This document shows, piece by piece, positions 34,764 to 43,114 of a stretch of 43,133 nucleotides of DNA. Positions within the stretch are counted from its first letter, which is position 1; each line of letters opens with the position of its first letter. The position numbers were made by a program, and so were the translations under genes. The notes beneath the pieces are model-generated. The model saw nothing but the letters and a program-made list of their open reading frames with translations. It did not search any database and had not been told where the DNA came from. This DNA comes from Candidatus Obscuribacterales bacterium (GTDB lineage Bacteria; Cyanobacteriota; Vampirovibrionia; Obscuribacterales; Obscuribacteraceae). The stretch is from the NCBI GenBank assembly GCA_019747875.1, contig JAIEQI010000066.1:1-43133 (forward strand), given 5' to 3'.

Positions 34764-35498
34764 ATGGACATTCGACTACTGGCTCCAACAGCTACATGCA
34801 TTGGAATCTGTATTTCCATCATCCTTTGGATTCTGAATCAACGCCGGAAAGAGCTGTCCTATCACCTTCTTTGGAAACAGCCTCTGGTCAATTTGCGCGG
34901 TGCAGCCAAGCGCCAGCTCGATATCAGATTCAAGGGTGAACATGTTAACGATGCCCAGTTGGTGATCTTGAAGATTTGGAATTCCGGACATCTGCCGATT
35001 ACTGCGTCGGAATATCAGTCGCATTTGAAAGTTCATTTCAACCCTGGCGCCTCAATAGTTAGCGCCAATGTGATAGAGACTCATCCTGCTGATCTTGATG
35101 AAAGAAGCAAGAAGAATGAGTCGGGTAAGGCGTTCATTGATCAAATCCAGAACGAGAAGATATTTCTGAACCCGATCCTTCTCAATCCTGGCGACCAGAT
35201 GACACTGCAAGTGGTAGCTAGAAACTTGTCTGGCTTTCCGCTGTTGGAGGGGCATATCCAGGGAATTCCGAAAATCCACAATTGGAAAAGGCCGACTTTG
35301 ATACCAAAACTCTTTGTCGGCACAGGTTGCTCAACAATGATTTTTTCAATGCTAGCCGTCGATCCCAGCGACATCGTCTCACTGGGTTGGGACCACCTTT
35401 TGCCTTTTCTGCTCCTTTGGGGATGCGGATTTATTGTTTTCTACGCTGGGTGGCGCTGGCTGAAAGCAGGCTCTCGCGAATACCAGCTAGCGAAATAG
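34764..35498 (+). CDS. Membrane protein of unknown function (244 aa)
   Basis: Not recognised. Residues 7-25 form an N-terminal membrane segment followed by basic QRRKE, and two more segments lie near 185-202 and 210-230. Between them is a soluble part of about 150 residues with beta-rich segments (LRGAAKRQLDIRFKG; DQMTLQVVARNLSG) that may form a sandwich fold on one side of the membrane. AGAGGA lies 5-6 nt before the ATG. It is divergent from the TPR gene and is followed 65 bp later by a membrane receptor on the same strand, so the two could act together; this is inference from position only. Confidence 0.72.
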   Translation: MDIRLLAPTATCIGICISIILWILNQRRKELSYHLLWKQPLVNLRGAAKRQLDIRFKGEHVNDAQLVILKIWNSGHLPITASEYQSHLKVHFNPGASIVSANVIETHPADLDERSKKNESGKAFIDQIQNEKIFLNPILLNPGDQMTLQVVARNLSGFPLLEGHIQGIPKIHNWKRPTLIPKLFVGTGCSTMIFSMLAVDPSDIVSLGWDHLLPFLLLWGCGFIVFYAGWRWLKAGSREYQLAK

Positions 35499-35534
35499 CG
35501 GAGGCATGAGATGCGCATTAGCGAAGTGAACCGC
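35498..35534 (+). repeat. Possible diverged copy E of the structured repeat
   Basis: GCGG and CCGC form an outer stem around the palindrome ATGCGCAT and the segment TAGCGAAGTGAA; the 3' flank CAGAGCTTAG recalls the flank of copy B. Order and spacing mimic copies A-D although the arms differ. It starts on the last base of the preceding stop codon. Confidence 0.4.
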
Positions 35535-35563
35535 CAGAGCTTAGTAAGGGAGAAGAGTTAACG

Positions 35564-37189
35564 ATGAAGGCTAGGACATGGCTCGTTTGCGTCACGGCAT
35601 CCACAGCGGCAGCGGTAGCGCTTATTGGCGGCTTCTCTTTTATCAGTGTTTCAAAACTAATCGAATCGCACCAAACTGCCACAAGCAGTCGGGACGTAAT
35701 TGAGACGCTCGAACAGCTTCTCTATCGCGTTGCCGACGCCGGAGCGGCAGAACGAGCTTACCTGATTACAGGAAAAGACGGCTTCCTGGATGCTTATCGA
35801 GCTACGACAGCTGAACTGAATGATTGCTTGAAAGACTTGCGCGGCTTGATACAGAACAACCCCGAGCAATTGTCGCGATACAACAGATTGTTGACATTGA
35901 TCAGGGAGCGCGTAGCTAGCTTTGACGTCACGCTGGAAATGTATCAAAGAAAGGGAATGGAAGCAGCATTTGATCGAGTTCGGCAGGAAGACGGCATGGC
36001 CTTCCGAAGAGATTCCCGAGAATTGATTGATGAAATGAAAAAGGAACAAACGCGACTCTTCGAAGAACGAATGAGCGCAGTCAACAAGAAAGCCGAAAGT
36101 TCTCGCGACACAGTGCTTTACGGCACCATATTTGCAATACTTTTCATTCTCTTGATGAATATTCTTTTGCGCCAAAGAATCATTGACTGCGTGGATAAGT
36201 TGCTGAAAGCATCAGCCAATATTGAACACGGGCGCTACGACACTGTCGTATTGATTGACACAGACGACGAATTTGAAGAGCTTGCCGAAGCTTACAACAT
36301 CCTGGGTCAAAAACTCCAACATTTTTCGGACCAGCAAGGACAAGACAAACAAGAGATAGAGCGGCTCAAGCAGGCTAGCTTAGAGTCCCAAAAGGTCATC
36401 GATGAACTGGCAAATAAGATACGGGAGATCTCCTGGTTAGCAAAAGAGGAGATTCTCGACAGCCTGAATATCCAAGACACAGAGACTGCCTTGGTAGAAT
36501 CAATTGAAAAAATCAGCGAGTCACGCGCGGGAATCGAACGTAAATCTCACACTGCCGCTGAATTTGCGCAGCGCCTTCGAAACGGCTCAGATGCAGTATC
36601 TTCCACTTGCGCCGATATGTCATTGCGCGTCAACCTTGCCTTTGATAAGAGCGAGCAAAGCGCAAACAACAGCAAAGCGCTTTTCCAGCTATCTGATGAT
36701 ATTCATGAGCTAATTGCCTCTTTTGACGGATTAGCTAACACTCTTGAGCGACTATCAAATTCAGATTTGACAAATCCACAGCAAGCAAATGATGCTTTGT
36801 CAAAGATGCGAGAACTCGCGGAAGATGCACGTTCAAACAAATTGCGTTCCGACAAGGTTCTCAGCCATTTGAGCAACGCGGCAAATCATGCACGGCTGAG
36901 CTCAGAAGAAGTGCGCAGCCAGGTTCTGTCGTTGAAACTGTCCGCCGAACAGCTGGCGGAATTGACAAAACGATTTCCCGAAATGCAGTCAAAACTTCAA
37001 GCAGCAGTCGCCGAAATCTCTGCCACCTCGCGCTTACACGGCTCGCTCCTAATGGCTGGGCGTGAGCACGTGGAGGCATTACTCAAACTAGCAGAGCGCG
37101 CAAGTACCCAAATCAAGCGCATCTCGCTTAAGTCCGCAGAAAGCGAACAGTTAGGTTCCGAGAAGCGGGAATTCGTAAAACCATCATAG
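35564..37189 (+). CDS. CHASE3-HAMP membrane receptor with coiled-coil output (541 aa)
   Basis: Transmembrane sensory protein. TM1 spans residues 7-29; residues 35-178 form a periplasmic helical CHASE3-type domain (RVADAGAAERAYLITGKDGFL is its typical segment); TM2 spans 185-202; a HAMP domain covers about 203-255. The remaining 285 residues are predicted coiled coil, rich in A, E, K, S and L. There is no histidine kinase, GGDEF or PP2C domain, and I do not see the conserved tip of a chemotaxis receptor, so how it signals is unclear; it may dock to partners such as the adjacent TPR proteins. GGAGAAGAG precedes the ATG. The ligand of CHASE3 domains is unknown. Confidence 0.85.
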   Translation: MKARTWLVCVTASTAAAVALIGGFSFISVSKLIESHQTATSSRDVIETLEQLLYRVADAGAAERAYLITGKDGFLDAYRATTAELNDCLKDLRGLIQNNPEQLSRYNRLLTLIRERVASFDVTLEMYQRKGMEAAFDRVRQEDGMAFRRDSRELIDEMKKEQTRLFEERMSAVNKKAESSRDTVLYGTIFAILFILLMNILLRQRIIDCVDKLLKASANIEHGRYDTVVLIDTDDEFEELAEAYNILGQKLQHFSDQQGQDKQEIERLKQASLESQKVIDELANKIREISWLAKEEILDSLNIQDTETALVESIEKISESRAGIERKSHTAAEFAQRLRNGSDAVSSTCADMSLRVNLAFDKSEQSANNSKALFQLSDDIHELIASFDGLANTLERLSNSDLTNPQQANDALSKMRELAEDARSNKLRSDKVLSHLSNAANHARLSSEEVRSQVLSLKLSAEQLAELTKRFPEMQSKLQAAVAEISATSRLHGSLLMAGREHVEALLKLAERASTQIKRISLKSAESEQLGSEKREFVKPS

Positions 37190-37259
37190 CGCCGTTTCAA
37201 AGTCTTTTCAGGAACGCTCTTTAAGCTTTACTCGAAACTCAGGTTCAGAGGTAAAGGTA

Positions 37260-37835
37260 ATGAGTGTTCAACGGGCATTTGCTGACGATGTAATAAAGAC
37301 GTATTTCGACATGGGCGCAGCCGCCCTGGACAGGGGGCAGTACGCCATTGCACAAAAGATGTTCAAGGCTGTGTTTCAAGAGCCCAGCTCTAAAGTGCAA
37401 AAAGAGAAAATAATGCTTCCTCTTTTGGTCAAGTCCGCACAAGCCCATGAAGGGCTAAAACAGCTGTACAAAGCGAAGCTGCTCTATATTCGCGCTTTAG
37501 CGCTTTTGAAGAAGGACAAACGAAAACCGGATATGCAGGCGGTTGATCTTTTGCTGGTGTTAGCTAGAATCAACGCTTCGCAAGCTTTGTATAGACAAGC
37601 AATGGAATTTGCTAGCGAAGCGATGGATACTTACAAGAAATGTGAGAGCAAAGACGCACCTTCAGTCGTGCGCGCGTTGCGCCAGATTGAACAGATCATG
37701 CACACAAAAGGCCGTGCGGCAGAACAGGCTCGCTTGAAAGACTTGCTTGATCAGACAAGGACCGAAGCATTGGGAACGATGGTCCCTGGAACTTCAGCCC
37801 ATGTAGCGCCACTTGGTCAAGTTGTTTTCGCGTAA
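37260..37835 (+). CDS. Small TPR-like protein (191 aa)
   Basis: Helical-repeat protein with three TPR-like hairpins: residues 12-42 (FDMGAAALDRGQYAIAQKMF), 52-85 (LVKSAQAHEGLKQLYKAKLL) and 95-130 (LARINASQALYRQAMEFASE). The last 25 residues are unstructured. No signal peptide follows from this start. GAGGTAAAGGT lies just upstream of the ATG. It begins 70 bp after the CHASE3 receptor on the same strand and is likely co-transcribed, which makes it a candidate partner of the receptor's coiled-coil tail. Function not known. Confidence 0.72.
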   Translation: MSVQRAFADDVIKTYFDMGAAALDRGQYAIAQKMFKAVFQEPSSKVQKEKIMLPLLVKSAQAHEGLKQLYKAKLLYIRALALLKKDKRKPDMQAVDLLLVLARINASQALYRQAMEFASEAMDTYKKCESKDAPSVVRALRQIEQIMHTKGRAAEQARLKDLLDQTRTEALGTMVPGTSAHVAPLGQVVFA

Positions 37836-37942
37836 ACTAATTGTGCCGTACTTCTTTGAACTTCTGTTCCGTCAGTTCGGCGCTGTCCTTTTTGATTTTA
37901 CGTTCTATTATAAATTAGACTAGCAACGACGCCGGAACTTGC

Positions 37943-38488
37943 CTATACAGCAGCCGGACTGGCGACCTCGTGCAAGTCGATGTCTACAGATTCTTCATCG
38001 GCGATGCGATTGAGGTCCTTGCGCACTTCGGAGACGCGCACGTTAGGCGGAACGAGCAGACTTGCCGTCATTTGGAAGAGGGGCAATCCAGTTTCTGGTG
38101 CATTCAAAACCTGCGTATCAACAGCCTGAATGTTGATTGAATTATCTTTCAAATAGCTGGAGACACGAAAAACGATGCCTTCATGATCGGCTCCGGAGAG
38201 CTTGATGCGATAGCTGGTGAAACCTTCCATGCGATCGACTTTGGATTGTGCGGCTCGCTTCACGCTGACGGTAATCCCTTCGGAATGAAGCCTGGCGAGA
38301 GCAGCACCGAGACCGGGCTCCTGATCGCTAGCAAGTGAAACCAACATAATGGCAGCGAATTCGCCGCCCAAAATTGCCATCCGGCTTTCTTCCAAATTAG
38401 CTCCGTGAGCAAGAAACACTTCCGTGAGCCTCGCTACGATGCCAGGACGGTCTTCACCAACTGAGGTTACCAAAAGCTGAGTTCGCAT
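37943..38488 (-). CDS. Double-ACT domain protein, GcvR-like (181 aa)
   Basis: Two ACT domains in tandem: residues 3-78 (VGEDRPGIVARLTEVFLAHG, the standard ligand loop) and 91-172 (GADHEGIVFRVSSYLKDNSI). This is the layout of the glycine-cleavage repressor GcvR family, in which ACT domains bind an amino acid such as glycine and the protein acts by contacting a transcription factor rather than DNA. No DNA-binding domain is present. No gcv gene is near, so the glycine link is not supported locally. It may be co-transcribed with the exported protein 98 bp upstream. Confidence 0.85.
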   Translation of the reverse strand: MRTQLLVTSVGEDRPGIVARLTEVFLAHGANLEESRMAILGGEFAAIMLVSLASDQEPGLGAALARLHSEGITVSVKRAAQSKVDRMEGFTSYRIKLSGADHEGIVFRVSSYLKDNSINIQAVDTQVLNAPETGLPLFQMTASLLVPPNVRVSEVRKDLNRIADEESVDIDLHEVASPAAV

Positions 38489-38586
38489 AATCTTGCCTGC
38501 TGAGAAAGTAACTCGGCAAATTCTGACGCACAGTGCGCCAGCTGGCCAATTCTTTGATACTCAAAATTATGCTTTCTTTGCTTAAA

Positions 38587-39165
38587 TCAGGGACCTGAGC
38601 TGTCCAGATCGGGCAAAGCTTGCAAGCGATTTCCCCCAACGGCGACATCAATAGCTCGCGAACGCCCGCCAGCTATTGAGTTAATAGACGCCGCCGGATT
38701 CTTATGGGCAAGAGCGAAGATCTTGAGGTATTCATAGTGCTCGGGAGAGGACCATCGCAGACTGAAATTGCCATTTCCGAACGCTTGCCCCAACATCTTG
38801 GGCTCGGCTAGCGATTTTCCGCCGAATGGCGCATCCACAGGTTCGATGTAAATGTCCACTCTGAAAAATCCCGGTGGAGTTTTAACCCTTATGCGCGCTG
38901 CTTCGACAACTCTCTCTACCACGGCATTTCGGACGACAGGTTCAACTTTGACCCGAATCCTCTCATCAAGAACCAGCTCACTCTCGGTATTCACTTCACT
39001 TGGACCAGAACCTTGAAAGTCGAAGATATCAGGCTGCTCCGGTTTGCTTGGCGCAGAAAGCTCCTCTGACTTAGGTTCAGGCGAATCAGCCGCGTGGACA
39101 GCCGGAGATAGCAGCCCAAAGGAAAAAATGGAAGAAAGCAAAAAAGACGAAAACCTGCTTTTCAT
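38587..39165 (-). CDS. Exported protein of unknown function (192 aa)
   Basis: Residues 1-25 are a clear signal peptide (basic start, hydrophobic core, VHAAD cleavage region), so the product is periplasmic or secreted. Residues 26-60 are proline/glutamate-rich and probably disordered. Residues 65-165 look beta-rich, with VDIYIEPVDAPFG and NGNFSLRWSSPEHYEYLKIFALA suggesting a fibronectin-like or similar sandwich; no family is recognised. It sits between the double-ACT gene and the cell-wall amidase gene, all on the minus strand; a terminator separates it from the amidase. An envelope role is possible. Confidence 0.72.
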   Translation of the reverse strand: MKSRFSSFLLSSIFSFGLLSPAVHAADSPEPKSEELSAPSKPEQPDIFDFQGSGPSEVNTESELVLDERIRVKVEPVVRNAVVERVVEAARIRVKTPPGFFRVDIYIEPVDAPFGGKSLAEPKMLGQAFGNGNFSLRWSSPEHYEYLKIFALAHKNPAASINSIAGGRSRAIDVAVGGNRLQALPDLDSSGP

Positions 39166-39554
39166 GACCTACCGCACCGGACCCCTGGCTAGATTATTCC
39201 CAGCCAAAAGCCAATGATTGCTCAAGACAGGCAGATTTTGCGCTTTCGTATTATAAATTGCGCCAAACTCCAGTGCAGAGATCAAGTCCTCCAATTGCCC
39301 GAAGCATCGTATTGCGTGCTGCGGCAAAACAGTGATCGTCTTGTGGCATCTAAGCAAATTACTCTTTGCCACTTATCGGAAGCAAAGCTTGCAAGTGCGC
39401 CCGCAGCCCTCGTTTTTCCGAAGTGCTTGCCTATCAGGAATTACAGTTATTTCGGAAAACTAAAAGGGGCCGGTTTTCAGAGCAGCTGCTCGGTCCTTAA
39501 GCGCAAAGACGCTTTGGATGGGGACGAACTCCTACTATACATCATAACAACGCA
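39166..39554. other. Intergenic region without recognised genes
   Basis: Between the terminator of the amidase gene and the exported-protein gene. An open frame on the plus strand (39214-39654) crosses it but has no ribosome site, no recognisable protein features and runs into the amidase gene on the other strand, so it is not called. The promoter of the exported-protein gene should lie here; none is convincing. Confidence 0.5.
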
Positions 39555-39597
39555 AAAAAAGAAAAACGGGATCGCGCACAGATGTGGCTTTCCCGTG
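39555..39597 (-). terminator. Intrinsic terminator of the amidase gene
   Basis: On the minus strand ACGGGA pairs with TCCCGT, with a possible inner CAC/GTG pair in the 19-nt loop, directly followed by a T-rich tract of about 12 bases (TTTTCTTTTTTT). It begins 15 bp after the amidase stop. Stem plus T tract make this the clearest intrinsic terminator in the window. Confidence 0.8.
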
Positions 39598-39611
39598 TTA
39601 AGCGCCGCATT

Positions 39612-40349
39612 CTATGGGCGCTTCTTCCTCAGGAATCCCTTCTTTTGCCAATAAAGAGTGACACCGTCGGCAATACCGTCGCAGAGCTTTAAGCGATACC
39701 TTGAATCGAGAAGCCGCTTTCGGTCGAAACGGCAGTTTATGTAGCCCGACTCTATGAGAAGCGACGGAACAGTAGGGGAGCGGAGCACCCAGAGATGTCC
39801 GGAAAAAACGCGGCGATCCTCACAGATCCCGCGCCCGACCACACTTGAATGTACGGTATGCGCCAGCATTCGGCTGTGATCGGTGCGGAAAAACGTTTGC
39901 AGACCACTAACTTTCGTTTCTTGCCCGGGAGATGAGTTGACGTGCAAGCTAAGAAAGACGTGAGGTTTGATCTTGTCTACGATCTGGCAGATCTGCTCGA
40001 GCTCCAGATCCTTATCGGTGTGTCGAGTCAAATAGACGGTCGCACCTCGCTCTTCGAAAACTTGCTTCAGTTGTTTAGCAAGCCTGAGAGTTATGTCCTT
40101 CTCTCGAATCCCGAGCCGACAAGCGCCGGCATCTTGACCGCCGTGACCAGCGTCGATGAGAACGATTTTGCCATCAAGCCTGGGTTTCAGGCTAATTCGC
40201 ATGAAGCGAATAGCAGCCGAGATTCCCGAATTGACTTGGTGTGAGAGGTTTTCCACCTGTTTCGTTGAGATAGCCGTCTGCGCTTCTTCGGCAAAGGCAG
40301 AGCTCGCCAAGGCAACCAGTAGAAGCAGTGAGCGTAGTGCAGAAAGCAT
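39612..40349 (-). CDS. N-acetylmuramoyl-L-alanine amidase, Amidase_3 family (245 aa)
   Basis: Zinc amidase that removes stem peptides from peptidoglycan. Residues 1-20 form a signal peptide (ASSAFAEE), placing it in the periplasm. Family motifs and zinc ligands are visible: H69 in IDAGHGGQDAGA, E83 in REKDITLRLA, H136 in SLHVNSS, and the catalytic E200 in LLIESGYINC. The approximately 40 residues between signal and catalytic domain contain no AMIN domain, so septal targeting of the AmiC type is not indicated. AGGA lies about 11 nt before the ATG. Single-gene transcript ended by the terminator at 39555-39597. Likely role in cell separation or wall turnover. Confidence 0.93.
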   Translation of the reverse strand: MLSALRSLLLLVALASSAFAEEAQTAISTKQVENLSHQVNSGISAAIRFMRISLKPRLDGKIVLIDAGHGGQDAGACRLGIREKDITLRLAKQLKQVFEERGATVYLTRHTDKDLELEQICQIVDKIKPHVFLSLHVNSSPGQETKVSGLQTFFRTDHSRMLAHTVHSSVVGRGICEDRRVFSGHLWVLRSPTVPSLLIESGYINCRFDRKRLLDSRYRLKLCDGIADGVTLYWQKKGFLRKKRP

Positions 40350-40882
40350 TGTAAGTCACATCCTTTCGGTTATTTTTGACCTCCTTGGTCATTGAGAAAA
40401 ACAGGAACAGCTAGTACTACCAAAGCCGAACGGCAGAGAAGTAGCCCCGCCCGCGCGTTAGCTTTAAGAGCAAAGGCGGAAAAGCCAACGGACACGTGTG
40501 GCTCAGAAGCATTTCATTTGGTAATTACGCAAATTGGAGAAAGCTAAGTACCTGTGCTAGCCGCGCAATCATCCAGGACTTGAAAACCGGAGAAGAAATT
40601 GCAAATCTAAGCACCTGACAAAGCCTGCAAAGCAAGAAGCGGCAGGGGCCTGAAGCACTTTCAATAGTGCATCTCAGGACTTGCGGCCCGACGCCGTTAG
40701 GCATAGGTTGGTTCTTATTCTCAATCCCCCAATGCCATCGCCACCCACCCCCAAACAGACTTCAAACCCGCTCGATTTCAATCAAACGTTTCTGCCAAAC
40801 CTGCAGCAGAACACGTCCAGCTATGCGCGTTTCCCCGTGCCCGGAAACAGCAGGTGCGCCAAATTTGAAAGGAGGCACGACC
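40350..40882. other. 533-bp region before the receiver-like gene
   Basis: Contains the divergent promoters of the amidase gene and the receiver-like gene. A small hairpin GCACT-TTCAAT-AGTGC lies at 40655-40670. The receiver frame stays open upstream to 40667, but that part has no coding character or ribosome site. I see no riboswitch class or repeat that I can name. Confidence 0.5.
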
Positions 40883-41368
40883 ATGAAAGTCCTACTGATC
40901 GAAGACGCCGCTTGCATGTACCGTGCTTTCGAGACTCTCCTGCAAGAATCCGGCCACGAAGTTCACGTGTGTGTCGGCTGCCAGAGCCTCGAGCCGCTCG
41001 TGCTCACAGCATCTGATGGCAGCGCAAACGCGCTCGCTTCTCACTCATTCGACGTCGCCTTGTGCGATGGTCAACTCATCGGCTCCATCGAAGGTCCCGC
41101 TATCGTCGAGCAGCTGACCAGGCTGGGAATTCCCAGCTTCGGCATCAGCACTCAAGACAGCTTCAACCAGGCGATGCAGAAGCTTGGCGCCAAAGGCGGA
41201 CAGAACAAGGCTATCGCGCTTCTGCTCGTGATGGCTGGTGTTCTGACGCCTGAATTGATCGCCAGTGACGCAGAGTTCAATCTCGGCGCGGACGTCGTTG
41301 ACGACTGCCTGAAGAACAAAGAGCTGCGCTCGAAAGCTGACGCACTGATCATGCGCTTCTTGAGCTGA
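40883..41368 (+). CDS. Stand-alone receiver-like protein (161 aa)
   Basis: Resembles a CheY-type receiver: MKVLLIEDAA gives the first strand and acidic residues E7 and D8, FDVALCDGQL gives candidate phosphoacceptor D62, and GIST at 87-90 the switch residue. The conserved lysine is not in its usual context (AKGGQNKA, K104 or K109), and the last 45 residues are an extra helical tail, so phosphorylation is uncertain. The ATG has AAAGGAGG 7 nt upstream, which decides the start against a longer open frame. Codons are GC-ending, as in genes of the 20.3-27.5 kb block. No kinase adjacent; followed by a multi-arm terminator region. Confidence 0.82.
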   Translation: MKVLLIEDAACMYRAFETLLQESGHEVHVCVGCQSLEPLVLTASDGSANALASHSFDVALCDGQLIGSIEGPAIVEQLTRLGIPSFGISTQDSFNQAMQKLGAKGGQNKAIALLLVMAGVLTPELIASDAEFNLGADVVDDCLKNKELRSKADALIMRFLS

Positions 41369-41390
41369 AGATCGGCGCCAGATGGGAAGC

Positions 41391-41512
41391 GAAAGCGCCT
41401 GAGGATCCAGAGCTGGGACTAAAGTCTCAGATCTCGATCCCAGGCGCTTTTCGTGATCTTAGGCGCGCTTTTTCCCAACTTTCCGTTCTTTTTGCGATCT
41501 CAGGCGCTTTTC
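41391..41512 (+). terminator. Terminator region with one left arm and three alternative right arms
   Basis: GAAAGCGCCTGAGGATC (41391-41407) can pair with GATCCCAGGCGCTTTTC (41436-41452), with a related copy containing an extra GC (41455-41474), or with GATCTCAGGCGCTTTTC (41496-41512). Each right arm ends in a run of four or five T. It begins 23 bp after the receiver-like stop. The remainder up to the adenylate kinase start at 41851 shows no gene, repeat or clear promoter. Confidence 0.7.
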
Positions 41513-41850
41513 CTCTCACCTGTCGGCGCCACCCTAGCCCGGCCCGCACGAGCGCTTGCCAACCCACTCTCGCTAGCGATGCTAAAGGCAAACCGCTCTT
41601 GGCTTCCCGTCTTTTAGCGAAGCTTAAACCTGTGCGCTCACCGAGCATTGCGGCAAGCGCCTGGACCCGAGTAGGGTATGCCGTCAACTTTCATTCGTCC
41701 ATTTCCCGCCAGTTTCCTTAAAACCCCCAATAAAAATCGCTAAACACAGCAATTGCCTCGGACGAAGAATCCGATGGGGTGGAACTGACACATGAAATTT
41801 CGGCACCGGCAGTGCTGAAGGGTAATGCACGCTTTCTGGAGGGTCAGAAC

Positions 41851-42591
41851 ATGGACACTCTCTCAAATCTCCTTCGGGAGATCTGGATGCGCTTGGCGCG
41901 GATTGTATTTTTCAACCGCAGTCAAGCCAGATTTGTTGTTATCCTCGGCGGACCGGGATTTGGTAAGGACACGATTGCAGAACGGCTGAAGGAACGCTTG
42001 GGCTTGCCCGTGCTGACCACAGGCTCTCTGCTTCGTGCCGCAATCGCCAGCGGAAGCGCTCTCGGACAAGAGATCGCACCGCTGGTCAACTCCGGCAAGT
42101 TCGTCGATGACACGGTCATCATGAGACTGGTGCGCGAAGAGCTGGCGAAGCCAGAATACTCGCACGGCGCCATTCTCAACGGTATCCCACGCACGGTCAA
42201 CCAAGCAAACGCATTACGTTCGCAGCTGACCTGGTGGGGCAACAAGGTGAATCGCGTTGTGATGCTCGAAGTCGAGGCGGAAGACGTGCTCGAGAGACTC
42301 TCTCTCCGGCGCATCTGCTTGAACAAGAGCTGCAACAAGACCTATCACCTCAAATTCGCTCCTCCCATGCAAGAAGGCGTCTGCGACTCGTGCAAATGCG
42401 CGTTGCATACGCGGCAGGATGACGATCCCGATGTGGTTCGCGAACGCCTTCGGGTGTATGGCGAGACCTTCGGTCCCCTGCGCAAGTTCTACGAGCAGAG
42501 CAGTCTGCTCACCCGCGTGAAGAGCGACAACAAGAAGAGCGTCGAAGAGGTCGTGAAGGATGTCATCTTCACGATTGAACAATTCGACTAA
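41851..42591 (+). CDS. adk: Adenylate kinase with zinc-type LID (246 aa)
   Basis: Interconverts AMP, ADP and ATP. The P-loop is GGPGFGKDT (33-41; usual form GAPGAGKGT), the AMP-site motif is NGIPRT at 110-115 (usual DGFPRT), and RQDDDP near 188-193 is the usual arginine/aspartate segment after the LID. The LID carries four cysteines (C156, C161, C178, C181), a zinc-finger type found in many Gram-positive and some other enzymes; the first pair is C-x4-C rather than the usual C-x2-C. About 27 residues precede the core, amphipathic and partly hydrophobic, which is longer than normal. GGAGGG 8 nt upstream sets the ATG at 41851. It is probably a divergent or second adk; related nucleotide kinases cannot be excluded. 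Confidence 0.85.
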   Translation: MDTLSNLLREIWMRLARIVFFNRSQARFVVILGGPGFGKDTIAERLKERLGLPVLTTGSLLRAAIASGSALGQEIAPLVNSGKFVDDTVIMRLVREELAKPEYSHGAILNGIPRTVNQANALRSQLTWWGNKVNRVVMLEVEAEDVLERLSLRRICLNKSCNKTYHLKFAPPMQEGVCDSCKCALHTRQDDDPDVVRERLRVYGETFGPLRKFYEQSSLLTRVKSDNKKSVEEVVKDVIFTIEQFD

Positions 42592-42603
42592 GAGGAGGAT
42601 TTC

Positions 42604-43020
42604 ATGCGTTTCCTGCTCAGCCTGTTGCTAACCACAACGGCGGTTATTTTCATACTGCCTTACCTGCCAGGTGTTGCGTTCGGTGGTTCCCTCTTCTCGG
42701 GCACCCTGATCGCACTCCTGCTGGTAGGGTCAATCTGGTTCTTCAAGCAGGTTGCGCGTGCTTTCGCCCTCTCGCTTGGACTGACCGCCCCGGTGCCTGG
42801 ACTTCTCGTTCAGGTGCCGCTGGCAGTCTTCGGCATGTGGCTTCTGCCGGCAGCCGAACTGGTCATGGTCGCAAGCCTAACGGAACAGCTCGTCTTACAG
42901 AGCTGGACTTCGGCAATTACCGCCGGATTAGTCTTGCTGCTGATTAACGCGTCTACCCATCGCTGGTCGGACACGCTACGCAAACCATGCTGCCCAGACA
43001 AAAACAAGAAAAACAAGTAA
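42604..43020 (+). CDS. Small multi-span membrane protein, holin-like (138 aa)
   Basis: Four hydrophobic segments (about residues 3-22, 30-50, 58-85 and 100-120) and a lysine-rich cytoplasmic-type tail. The pattern LPYLPGVAFGGSLFSGTLIAL resembles family PF04020 (phage-holin-like, YvlD type), as does the protein at 19483-19860. AAGAGGAGG lies 5 nt before the ATG, and only 12 bp separate it from the adenylate kinase gene, so they form an operon. The kinase's hydrophobic N-terminal extension next to a membrane protein gene raises the idea of membrane association (inference). Function unknown. Confidence 0.72.
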   Translation: MRFLLSLLLTTTAVIFILPYLPGVAFGGSLFSGTLIALLLVGSIWFFKQVARAFALSLGLTAPVPGLLVQVPLAVFGMWLLPAAELVMVASLTEQLVLQSWTSAITAGLVLLLINASTHRWSDTLRKPCCPDKNKKNK

Positions 43021-43057
43021 GACTAAGGTGAGGGAGAAGCAGGCACGAAGCCACTTT

Positions 43058-43074
43058 GTTGCCCGCCAGGCAAC
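43058..43074. other. Small hairpin after the membrane protein gene
   Basis: GTTGCC-CGCCA-GGCAAC is a perfect 6-bp stem with a 5-nt loop, 38 bp after the stop. AACTTTGCCG and AAGTTTGCCG recur just downstream. It may be part of the operon's 3' end. Confidence 0.45.
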
Positions 43075-43114
43075 TTTGCCGGGTCGGCGCCACGTAAGTT
43101 TGCCGTAGCAGAAA

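Noticed and set aside
39214..39654. 146-codon plus-strand frame
   Set aside because: No ribosome site, no recognisable features, and it runs across a terminator into the amidase gene.
40121..40136. GCGCCGGCATCTTG, resembling the REP-like core
   Set aside because: It lies within the conserved GGQDAGA codons of the amidase gene, so the match is explained by coding sequence.
40667..40882. 72-codon N-terminal extension of the receiver-like protein
   Set aside because: AAAGGAGG directly precedes ATG 40883 and receiver homology begins exactly there; the extension is compositionally non-coding.
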